Origin: Wuchereria bancrofti
Taxonomy: Eukaryota > Nematoda > Chromadorea > Rhabditida > Onchocercidae
Assembly (NCBI GenBank): GCA_005281725.1
Contig: SSBO01000012.1
Span: 5,409,564-5,473,563, forward strand
Reading direction: 5' to 3'
DNA: 64,000 nt
Shown here: in pieces, positions 53,015 through 64,000 of the stretch
How positions within the stretch are numbered: position 1 is the stretch's first letter
How the letters are laid out: every line of letters starts with the position of its first letter
Position numbers and translations under genes: made by a program
The notes under the pieces: model-generated
What the model was told of the DNA's origin: nothing
Seen by the model: only the letters and a program-made list of their open reading frames with translations
Database searches by the model: none

Positions 53015-56000
53015 AAATAAATGAGGATTTGCATTATGCTATAAAGCAATGTTCTTGAAACAAACCTGGGAAGATGATAATCGAACTAGCATCGTTAACA
53101 TTCCACAATTCAGTATCGCCATTTGGCGAGTTTTTCAGCGAAGTACGCTCACTAATCATTGGTTAGCAAATTTGATACTAAAATCCAGATTTTTTATTTA
53201 AAAAATGTGGTGATGAAAGTAAGGCAAGTAAGTAAGGCAAGGTGAAAGTGTTTACAAAGTCTTAAGAGATTTTTAACCTAATAAATTTGGTCCTTTTAAG
53301 CAATATATATTAAAAATAAAAAGGAAAATTTTTTCAGCTTTTTTGTTTAAAGGATAATCTATGAAGATTAGAAATATGGAGCTCATGAAACATTTCTGTT
53401 GTAGTTCTTGCAGAAAAACCTACGATCTGGTAATAGTTTATATCTCTATCATGAATCTTTACAATGCACTATTTAATTCTTTTTTAATGTTGTTTTATGC
53501 TTGAACTGATGATTACCTAAAATCCTTTAAAAGCAGAGAGTTGAGCATATCTTTCTGATCGCGGTAATTATGACTCCCTTACTCTTCCTTTTTTTCACTT
53601 TATGGGAATGTCAAATAAAAAATAATGAGTGCTGTTTTCTGGTTACTAGGGTTTTATCCTTCACATGAATTGAGAAACAAAGCATATTCGAATAAAGAAG
53701 TTTAGAAAATTTCGAAAGTTTGGTGTGATAATTTAATGATATTTCATAAAAACAACACAATTTAGTGAGTAACAACTTCATTATGTCAATGTTTATGTTA
53801 GCTGATATTTTAAAATCTATGAAAAAAGTTCAATTAAATGCATCACATCAATTACTAGTATAAAATAATGCAACGTGAACATAACGCGGTAAAATAGCGT
53901 TGTAAATAAAAATATCGTAAAATCATGGAAGAATCAAAATGATCTGAAACAAAGTGCAATTTCAACACTGTACCGTACACGGATTAAACGAGAATAGAGC
54001 TGTGCGAAATCTACATAGAATGGTGAAGAAATAAAACTTTAATTGAGAGCTTTAGATGTCACTTTCAAAATGTAATACCAATAAGCGTTACAAAAGTTAT
54101 TCACGAAGGTTTTATTTGTTTTCACTCTGTTCTATTTTTTTAAGGATCCAAGTGTAAATGTTTGTCAAACTCAAAATATTTAAATAAAAATGTTAGAAAA
54201 AAGATAAAAACTTGTTTAATCTTTTTAATCGTATGTGAAAAAAGTTTGTGTTGTCAGCATTTCAGCATTTATGCTATACATTTTAGGAGTTACCGCCTCA
54301 ATGACCTTTTTGTCATTGCACTTTTTCGAAATAGCTCATCCGAGGAAGATAATTCACAAGAAATTAAATTAATCTAAAAATGCGGATTTAATCTATCAGG
54401 ATATAGATAGATATCTTTGCTGTCCAAGATTACAAAAAATCTCAAACAAAAATAAAGTCCCTGGAGTACAAACTTCAAAATATCCCAGAGAAACGAAAAG
54501 TATTTTCTTCTGTAAAGCTTGAAATATTTTTTTACCTAAATTTCTCGTTATGCTAAGCTATATAAATGTTGGTTCTGTGGAAACCGACAAAAAATAAAGG
54601 TGTCGGAAAACCGAAAAAATATTTATTACACATTAAATGTTTAGAATATTTCTAATGACTCATCACTATAAACCAATTTGTTTCTCCTTTGTTATATCCC
54701 ATTTTTTGAAACAATGAATCCTTTATCTAAACCTCAAATAGTAAACGTACATCTGTCTTCACTGTAAATGTTAATCTGCTAAACTAAGCCCACTTCCTAC
54801 ATCTTTAAAAATCTTCTGTAATTAGTTGATAAAAAAGAAACGATCGGTGGCAGTCTTCTCATCTTCCTACTCAACAGTACCATTCATTCCTCCGCTGTTT
54901 CGATTATTCAACTGCATATTGTGTCGATTCACATTTTAAAAAAAAAAATAAACGATATCTGGGTCGATCTTGCTCGCAAACAAGAATTAAAGGGGTCAAT
55001 TCAAGTTCTACAAACTTAAGTCCAGTGAACTTAACTAACTCAAATCATTTAACTCTTCTGACCAAACGTTATTTCAAATTCACGACAAAAGACGTTATTT
55101 ACAAACATAAAAAAAATGAGAAGTAACGCCTTAAATCGATTGCATTTTTCTTTAATTATGAGGTTGCCTTTCTGGAAGAGGAAAATATCTAGTTCAGTGA
55201 AAAGAACATAGTAAAGGGAATTTATTTACTTTTTTGCCAATGAAAATGAGGCGGATTTATATCAAAGCTTACTTTGATCTTTGTGGTGTGAATGATTGTG
55301 CACAAAAAAGAAAGAAAAAAAGTAGATAAATTTCCTTTAATAAAAACTAAATAAAGAAACATGACTCCAACTGCTAGGAAATTAAATTTACAGCTTTCAG
55401 CACTTTTCCGTGAATTGAGGCATTTGCCTACCTTGACAAATGCAAGAATGTGTTATATGTCGTCTCCTGAATAAAAGTGGATACTCCTACGGCTTCGTTC
55501 GTGACAAATTCATTTTCTAACTATATTTTACTCATATCAACGCTGATATTAGTTGCCATCGAAATTTTTCGAAAAAAGGTGCATTTTATTTTAATCATGT
55601 TATTATTTTTACGAACGGAAAATTTATTGTAAAATTTGCTGTGAATACTGCAAAACAATACACTTTAATTTTGGAAAAAAGGAAGTATAATTTTAAGTCA
55701 AAGAAGCGGAAGGAAATAAAAGAAGTACTGAAGCGGTTGAAATCAGTTGGGAAAAAATGAATTAAAAAAGAAGCTGAAGTTGGGATGATCATTTAATAAA
55801 AAGTGCCATTGACTCCTAGATGAGTACTTGAGCCGCTTTCCTAATATTACATTTCTCAATTTGCAGAAAAAGCAACCCGTATGCAAATGAACAAAATAAG
55901 AAAATTCAATTCAATTATAAAAACAGAGTGTGGACTTTCAAAAAAAATTCATTAGTTCTTATTTTCTATCAGTATGGCTCAATTCTAACCTACGGAGTTT

Positions 56001-58948
56001 TCTCTTTCTTCCACCAAATAAAAGTTGGCAAGAAATACAGTATAAATAATGCTCTATTTTCTAAAAAAAAACGTTAAAAAGGTACAAATAATGCGAATTC
56101 AAAGAACTGTCACAGTGAAGCGATCGTAGTCGAGCAAGACTTTCTCAAGAGTTCGAATTGTCCCGAATGAAATTACCTACTCCATTTTTCCCTCTTCTCC
56201 CAATTCGTTCTTCCAATTACCAAGCTTAAATATAGCTTGTTTTTATGTTCCAGCGATCTCATTATTAGAATTTTTTGATCACATATGTCAAAGAATAAAA
56301 ATCCTTAGTAAAGTGCTCCTACCCGAATCTTAGTTAAAATATATAAAATATGATCTTATATATTATCAAATTTGTTACATAATTATTAGAGAAATAGCAA
56401 GAAAACTCGGACCTTTTCTAGGAAATTTGTGAAATAGTAGTTTATTAGGATATTATTCATTGCTTTTTCCTAAAATATGCACTAATAAGCGAATAAGATG
56501 GACAAAAAAACAATTAACAGGTATGGATAATTTAGATATTTACGATCTTCAAAATCGACATCAATTAAAAAAAATGTTTATGGAAATATGGTTGGTGAAA
56601 ATACCTAAAATTCTTCTATAATTTTCTATTTGCCTTCCTAAGCTTCACTTGGAGCAATTATCCTAAGATCATAAACAGAGTAAATGAAACTTGTTCATTT
56701 GATAATCTAGCAACTGTTCGTTATTACAGTTGACATTGTGAGACCTGAAGAAAGTGCATTTGAGTCATTGATATTTTATTTTGCGACTCTAAATTCGATT
56801 CAAACATTTTTTTTACCAAAGTTTTCACATCCTTATGCGTCATTTTTTTTATAGACTGATGAATTGTTTTTTAGGAAAAAACGGAAGGCTTATACATAAG
56901 CCTTTTAAACTGATATCCGGATGTCGTCATAATTTACATGAAATCATCAGTAATTTTTGTGCTCAAAATGTGGCGAAAACTTGGAATTCGACAAAATATT
57001 TCGGTACTTCAGTTACAGTGTGTTACCAAGCGGTAATCATAATTCTTTTCGCAGTTTCCCGACTTTATAGCTGAGCAATTAAATTGTAAATTGATGTTTG
57101 ATTCAAAAAAGTGGAAATCGTATAATTAAGTCCTAGAAATTTCTGCAGTCACTTTCCAATACTTTTCATACTGTACCACGCGTAACCTCTATGAAGTTGT
57201 AATACATTACTGATAGTAGTACCTTCTTAGCTCACAAGAACTAATTGTCTTTCAGGAAGACTTAACCATAGTACCACATTTTTGTAAATATTATTTTGTT
57301 ATCTTTCCAAAGGAAAAAAATCGTCTCAAATCTGTACGGCATATTTTTTCCATAACTGACTTCAGTACGGAAATTGGAATTCCGGAAGATAGATCAGTTA
57401 AACTAAGCATCGGTAGCAAAGTACTTCACGATAAAAAACTAATGATGCAGGTACACGAATTTTAAAATTGCGACTATATAAAGTGTAGACGAACGAGAAA
57501 CCCAATTTGAAAGAAATGGATCAACGGAAGAGAGAAACAAGAAAAGAATTTGTGGTTTCGTTTCCGACTGGTGACGCTTTCCCAGCTGGGTGTTCGTGCG
57601 TCTCCAGGATTGAAAAAGATTAAAAACGCAAAGCTCTTCAGTCGGGCAATTCCTTGCCCAACCAATCAGAGCACCATCAAAATATTTGCTTCAAACAAGT
57701 TATTTATGGGCGCTTTCAGCTTTGGCCCTTTTTGCCCTCTGCAGTTTTTTCTAGTGAGAAAACAAAACGGGCACTACAAGAAAAAGCATGAAGATGACAA
57801 ATTCTAGTTTTCCATCACTTATTGGAAATTCTGATTTAATCCTCATTGTTAACTCCAAAATTTTTAAAAACATTTTCAACTAACGTATTGGTGAAGCAGT
57901 TATAAAATAAAATCTTATTATAAAGAAGTTGAAAATGAGTATTATTGGTAAATAAATACTTGATTTTAAAAAGCAAAATAGGAGAGAGTGAAGTGAGGCA
58001 AAATAGAATCCACAAACGATATTAGTTAAGATTAATGAACTGTTCTACGAAAGCGATATGGGATCAAAACCTACTTCCCAGTTCTCAACTTTCTGAATAA
58101 GCAAAAGAAGAATCAAAAGTAAAACTTCAAATTAAGTCTCATTTCTTTAAATTTACATTTTTGAATGTTGAAAGAAAGAAAATGCATAAAATAGTATATT
58201 TGAAACCTCACTGAAATTTAATAAATCTATTGATTTTTTTTTTAATTTAATAAATTTATTGTTTTCTAATTTATCAATAACTGACTTCAAAACATAATAC
58301 AGTAAAATCACTGATAAGCAATATATGTTCAAACTTATGCATTGCTGCCTATAGATTTGATTAAAACAGAATAAGCATGGCATATAAGGGAGCTTTAATC
58401 AAAAGGAATGTTTACAATGGACAGAACATTAAAAAAGGATAAAGCAAGGTAGATGGGAAGCACTGGATAGTGAAAAAATAATGCAGAACATAGTGCACTG
58501 CTGTGGTGACATTAGCACCAGTGGCGCTAAATTCATAAATGATTGTGATTGACTGTCATAGTTTAAAATCGCTTGTATCTTTGCTTCTAAGTGACCAAAA
58601 CATCATTAGCGAGTATGCAATATTGCAAATGGTCCAGTTCACCTTTCTGAATTTGAGTCTTTTGTTCTTCTCAGTAGCACTGGGACCACATTATTCCTTC
58701 AAGTTTCGAATTTCCAGGATTTTAAAGTCTTGTTCTCGATATGACATTGTAAGCAGGTAGTCTTACAGCATAGTTGTTAATCATATTCATAATCAACCAT
58801 TCTGTTAATCATAATTAATGTTACTCATATTCATAAGCCATGTTTTCCTCTGCGACCTTATTTTTGGTATCAATAAAGGCAAAAGTTCACTGCTTATTAC
58901 TGCTTATCACTATGGATGGCATCATATAAAATGGAAGTTAACATCTAA
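53015..58948. other. Gene-poor region, no feature seen
   Basis: About 6 kb upstream of the aminopeptidase. ORFs here (for example 56835-57074 and 57550-57807 on plus) lack domains and splice partners. A short G/C-richer patch at about 57570-57740 includes CCAATCAG and could be promoter-like, but no gene start is attached to it. Confidence 0.45.
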
Positions 58949-59444
58949 TTAATTGTATTGGAGAATTTTAGCTTTCCTTCTGACATTACCAAACATAGAC
59001 AGCAAATGAACTAATGATACAAATAAAATTAAATAGTTATAAACAATCAGCTTACCACCTGAGCCTGTCCATGACAAAGGAGTTAAAAACACTTTTAAAC
59101 TGTGAATCCTAACAACGTGTGAGTCATTGTTCACAAATCCCAAGCCAAATTGATAGATCAGAATTCTGAACAAATTGTATATAATATAAAATCATATCGA
59201 TAAATTGTGGTGACGAACTTAGTTACCAAAATTTCGGTCCGTTCATAACTGCTTCATTTGAGATCAGATTGGCAGTGCTTATCAATGAAGTAATTGAGTT
59301 TCGCCTTCCTACTTTTGTTTTCGAAATAATATTACAATGGGTTTGTGAAAAGTTAAGAAATACATCTTTCTGGCCACCCAAACTATGAATAATCTTTGAG
59401 CTTTCTTTTTCTTTGGACGTCAGTATATTCTCAGAAGCATTCAT
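58949..59444 (-). CDS. Weak candidate exons, unknown protein
   Basis: Two minus-strand open segments look exon-like. One is 59223-59444, starting MNASENILTSKEKESSK and ending at a GTAACT donor. The other is about 59053-59166, reading IYQFGLGFVNNDSHVVRIHS between an AG acceptor and a GTAAGC donor. Direct joining creates a TGA across the junction, so either another exon lies between them or they are not one gene. No family recognised. Confidence 0.2.
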
Positions 59445-60026
59445 GATGAGAAAGAAAATGGTTCAGTTACATCTGTGTAAAAATGATACCATACTGCAAA
59501 AAGATCGTATGCTTCACTGAAGATAGTGCATTTTACATATAAATAGGAGCTTCTACAAAACTGTAAAGTTGTTCAAAATTCAAATCAATATTTATTTGCG
59601 CCTGAGCCATATTATTTGGTGCTTTTGCCTTTTACGCTACTTTGTTTATGGAATTTTACTTAAGGGCAGAAAGAGATGCACAGCTGTGAACACGAGAGCA
59701 ATTCGTAAACAACTTTCAGTACCTCCCAGGCTTCTGCAAACTATTTGTCAGTTCAGATAGTATTGCAACTGCCTTTATCAAAGATGGTTTCTTGTTATGA
59801 TATAATATGATATGCTCGTCCCTCGGTTTCATACTTTTTTTTCGGTTATTTCGGTAAGACTTATGTTAGTGATTTCGAATTCTCGTCCTTGTTATATTCT
59901 TAATTTAAGCAGGATCAGCTTTGCCGAAATTGCACTGTGACAATATTCAAGGCCCTCAGATTTTTTTCAAGAGACTGAAGTATGAATCATTTGTGATTAA
60001 TGTAATATTCAAATTAGTACTTTCAG

Positions 60027-63000
60027 TCTCAGTGAACAACCGAGGAACAAGAAAAAACGTAGGCTGATTTTTATCGAAGTGTTGGATACATTACCAGCAT
60101 CAATCACAATGATGGTAGATATTTTGCTGGAAGAGGATGAAAAATCATCTCCTTCTTCGCTAGCGCTTCAAAATGGAGATTTTTTGCTCACAGAACAGGT
60201 TGAATTATTACTGTAAATCTTGAAAATTTTTTCTTTACAAATTGATCTTCGAGAACATACGTAAAAATTTTGAAATCATTCACAAAAAAACCTTGTTTTT
60301 CCTTTGGGGTAATTGCTAATTCAAGAATACTATCAAACTTTAAGATATTAATAGGCCCGAGAAATGTTTTCATTATGCGATCATAACGGGAAGGGATTTG
60401 TGATAAAAATGGATTTGGCTCGTATTAATGGGATGATACCAAGTATATCACAGCAACAACTGGAACTGTTTTTTGACAATGCAGATATTTTTAAAACCAA
60501 TTATATTACTGAAAATCAGTTCATTGATAACATCAGTAAGTTTACCTTATGTTTAGATAGCATTAATGTGCTAACAAATGAGGCTATTCAAATTTCCATC
60601 AAATAATGCTATATTTTTAGATGCTTGTTGGTCTTTGATTTTTTTAATAAGAACAGTGTGGATATCACATGTACAAAGATATATTACAGAACCCATGCTT
60701 CTACGAACTGGCTTCAGTGATTCGCAGTTAATAAAAACAAAGATATGCTTTTCATTTCCGCAGTATGTAAATTATTAGCTAAGGGTTATTGGATATTGAA
60801 ATGATATTGATAAATTTATAAGGTTTGTAAATGCAACAAATTATAGCTCTTATATTTTGAAGAGTGAATATTTTGTACACTAAAATTATCGAGTTAAAGT
60901 AATGGTTTTGCTGCTACGAAATCTTGGATCTTAAAAAAATTGTCATTGAAAATTTCGCCTAAATATGACCATAATTTAAAAAAGCAGAAAATTTAACTCT
61001 AATATTCAAAAATGTCATGAACACTTTCATTCTGTTTATCATTTGCTTGTGACTGCTTGTTTTCGCATTTTAGAAATACGAAATATCGTCGGCAAATAAT
61101 CTTATTTGGAAAATAGTATGTTCTCGATTCATAATTTAAGGAAAATTTTAAAAGTTTTTTTGTTTAATGAGTGGTTTACTATGTAGGTAAAACGAAATCT
61201 TAAAGTCTAAGACTTGCATTATTCGAAAAATTTTTGGTTCCTAGCTTCTAAGTTTCTCAAAAGAATTAGAGTTACTTCCTTATTCTTGTATTGGTTCTAC
61301 CGACAGATGCAGGTGCATGAGCAATTTTCACAACATTTAAACATATCACCACTTCCGAAGACAAGCGGAAACAAAGCTTTTATAAATTCCGAAGAAATTT
61401 GGAAACTCTTCTACGATTTTTTGGTTCGAAGTGTAATATATAGGGAAATAGATAAGAGGGAAAATCAGAACTTAATTACGTAGGACCCATTTATAGATGC
61501 TGGATGAGGAAGATCGCGAACTATGAGCTTTATCAGAAAAGTTAGGTGTCTATATCAAAAAAACTTTTCTTATGTTAGAAAAAATTTATGAAAATTTTGA
61601 TGTACGAGATCTTTACTTGACAAATTCTAAGCTGTGTCTTCTTTTCACCTTGGGCTTTTCATCACCCTTTTCCCCTCCCTTGAACTTAAGTATGTAAAGT
61701 TCAAATATCACCAGGACTGGAAAAACATATTCCATGTCATAACAATGTAAATTCAATTACATTACCTTCCATTTACAATGCCAATCTGTAGCGCATACAT
61801 GTTTTGCTTTGTTATGACATGAATACTGGCATAATTGAGTTTTCCAGAGGAAACAGGACAAATGTTCTTTGCATCTTAAGATTGTCTAGCTGCATCTTTT
61901 TCCAATAAAACTTCGAGAAGATTTTAAAGAAATGGGAACCAAAACTTTTGTACATTTGTAATCTGTGCAAAGTAAAGCTGACACAACTTCATCTCAATTC
62001 TTCGAAATGCTTTAAAACATTCAATTATAGTTGTTCATTAGTTAAGCTGTCATTAATTGTTAACTTGAAAATAAAGAAGCTTTCACTAACATAACCGACC
62101 AATTAACTGATGTAAATCATTTCAGGAAACAAAGGAAGAGCTGAATTTAACAAAAAATGATCAAGTTTTAGAAGGGAGTAATGAAAAAATAATGAGTGAA
62201 AATGAGCAGAAAAAGAAAACGAAAGAAATGAGTAGAAATATAATGGATTCTGATCAGAAAGCAATGGGTTCAACAACAGCTTCGGGAAAATCGATTTCTG
62301 CTGGAATTCTTATGGAACTGGACAAGGCATTCCAGAATAAAGATCTGTCCGGAATTACTGAACAACAATATCAATACTATAATCGACGTTGTGAGGATCA
62401 AAAGCAGCAGGGTCATCAGCGTTTACAACATCAGCGAATTAATGATTTTACTGGCTCATTGGAAGACGAACTGTCAGCTGCAGTAATCGGAACAGGCGAC
62501 AGTGAAACAATTCTTCAGGCGGTGTTTGTTGTTTTTTTTATCAAAGTTTCTTATGTCACATATTTTTTTTTTCGATTATATTATTGTTTCACTTCTGTTA
62601 CTCGTATACTTCAATTATTATCCATAAAACATATTTCACTTATATGAAATTATGTGATTTATTGTATTCGAAAAATCAATTTAAGGAGGAGATATCTAAT
62701 ACTACTGATATCTGACTAAACATTTCTTTTTAGTTCTACTCATTTTTCTTTATTATGTTATCTTTTGTATTTCTTGAAGATTTCAGGAATTTCAAAGAGG
62801 GTAAAGAGAAATGTAATTTTTAGTGGTGCTAGCTGTAATCTTACTTTTGATAGCCAATTAAATAAGTGTTAGATTGACATTTTTTAACAGTGAACAGTGC
62901 GCTTATCTTTATTTCATTTAGTATTATATTTTTTGCAAAAAAAAAAAAAAATGTGTAGTAGCTCAACTGAACAAAAAACCTCAAATGAATATTTTTCTAC

Positions 63001-63581
63001 CAGCTGCCATTATAATTGTAAAAGTAGTTCCACTTCCATGATATCTGTCGACATATGATAGTCATCTCAATGTTATTTATACTTTTTTTAAAACAAGTTA
63101 TGCATTCCTAGTAATATATGATGTAGAAAATAATCCTGTAGATTTATCCTGCATCGGTGATACAGGGGATCAGTGCGGTACATTCGATGTGACCAAAATT
63201 GGAAAAATCTTCAAAGATTTTAGTTCGTAAACAGTTTTGTAGTCTAAGAGAATATGTTGAAAATTTTCAAAAATTTCATGGATCTTTTTCACTTTTTTGA
63301 AATCACTATTCTAACCAGTCAGTGAAAATTTGTTCAGCAATCAATAAATCTGACGAATCCCTTCATTGACATTTACAGTTTCAGATCAAAATGATAAATA
63401 AATTTGTGGGCCACAATTAAATTTCAATTTGGAAGGTAAACTTTTAATTCACCCATTATTTGAGAATAAATAAATCCATTGCAGAGAATCAGTGATCGAA
63501 TACCCATCTGCCGTATACGACAGCAGTCCATCGTCTTTTAATTCTCCAAAATCAATAATAAAAATAAAACAAAATTTCAAA
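60027..63581 (+). CDS. EF-hand/coiled-coil protein, CRACR2A/RASEF-like, partial
   Basis: Partial plus-strand gene. Exons seen: 60027-60198, 60355-60535, 61307-61432, 62126-62521 and 63485-63581. At least one exon is missing between 60535 and 61307, and another between 62521 and 63485, because the phases do not meet there. The gene probably continues past the window end. A possible start is the ATG pair at 60109, but the frame is open upstream to an acceptor at 60026. After a short acidic leader, AREMFSLCDHNGKGFVIKMD and the following EF-hand-like pair resemble the N-terminal EF-hands of CRACR2A (EFCAB4B) and RASEF. INSEEIWKLFYDFL resembles the segment that follows in CRACR2A. A Gln-rich stretch with helix-forming character comes next. 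In those families a coiled coil and sometimes a Rab GTPase domain follow. Calcium-linked membrane traffic is inferred only. Confidence 0.55.
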
Positions 63582-64000
63582 GTACGTTTTATACTAATCG
63601 ATGTTTGGAATGAAAAGTCATCAAGAACATTTTTTAAACAAGTTGATAACTCAGAAAGGCACTTTCAGTTTTTTTAATATCTTTAAACTGACGAAAATAT
63701 GATTCTTTCGTGCTGCACTGGACGATATTTATTTATCTGACCAATCATTTTTCCTTTTTATTTAGGTATTTTTAGTTTAAAAGTAGTAGCATCCGAAAGC
63801 CGATTTTATTTCTTTTTTCTTTTAAGATTTTGAAAAACAGATTGCTAAAAGTTCCATTAATGCTTTCTTCCTTTGTTACATTTTTTTTCCGGTTCAGTAT
63901 TTAATGGTGAAAGTAATACAAAATAGAATACTTTTAATCTCATAAGTTTCCTTTTTGGGAGCTTAAAAGTGAAAAAATAATAAAGAAGCGTTTGAGTATT
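63582..64000. other. Window edge, likely intron of the EF-hand gene
   Basis: AT-rich sequence after a GTACGT donor; no further exon recognised before the window ends. Confidence 0.35.

Noticed and set aside
56100..56180. tRNA-like T-loop sequence GAGTTCGAATT
   Set aside because: No matching acceptor, D or anticodon stems could be folded around it by eye.
57550..57807. 85-codon plus-strand ORF in a G/C-richer patch
   Set aside because: No domain, no splice partners; the patch may be regulatory, but the ORF is not supported.

Overview
This is a strongly AT-rich eukaryotic window whose genes are split into many short exons with GT-AG introns, mostly 100-1500 bp. Acceptors are short (T)nTTCAG/TTTAG types. 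The recognisable proteins are animal ones and the look is that of a nematode. A clade III parasite is plausible but not proven: no SL RNA, mitochondrial or rRNA marker is present. I found no bacterial operon, CRISPR array, rRNA or convincing tRNA. Exon models were built by hand by matching reading frame, splice phase and family similarity. Individual boundaries may be off by a base or by an alternative splice site.

Layout. 1-3.2 kb: one weak minus-strand candidate gene, otherwise no gene. 3.2-5.7 kb (+): small secreted cysteine-rich protein. 5.7-9.0 kb: no intact gene, but a decayed coding-like stretch at 7.7-8.0 kb. 9.0-19.4 kb (-): about 20-exon cytoskeletal-type protein with one complete and one apparently incomplete LIM domain and repeated FEKG-like motifs. 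An isolated proline-rich exon lies on the opposite strand in one of its introns. 19.4-22.6 kb: no gene seen. 22.6-25.7 kb (-): AMSH/STAMBP deubiquitinase with an intact JAMM site. 26.1-28.7 kb (+): TMPPE-like membrane metallophosphoesterase, head-to-head with AMSH across about 400 bp. 28.7-32.7 kb: no gene. 32.7-33.9 kb (+): glutathione S-transferase pseudogene. 35.3-37.2 kb (-): mitochondrial glutamate carrier (SLC25A18/22 type). 37.2-40.0 kb: intergenic, with a 72-bp tandem repeat. 40.0-43.3 kb (-): ERGIC2 homologue, with coding-like sequence continuing upstream of its ATG. 44.4-53.0 kb (-): 23-exon type II membrane M1 aminopeptidase, intact in frame apart from one in-frame TGA just before the zinc site. 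53-60 kb: mostly empty, with weak minus-strand exon candidates near 59 kb. 60.0-64.0 kb (+): EF-hand/coiled-coil protein resembling the N-terminal part of CRACR2A/RASEF, running off the window.

The genes do not form one pathway. Several serve membrane traffic: AMSH acts on endosomal ubiquitin, ERGIC2 in ER-Golgi transport, and the EF-hand protein may belong to a Rab family. Their proximity looks like ordinary gene neighbourhood. The items most worth a second look are the TGA in the aminopeptidase, the truncated second LIM domain, the decayed ORF at 7.7 kb, the GST pseudogene and the upstream extension of ERGIC2. I saw nothing that I can defend as a wholly new biological system.
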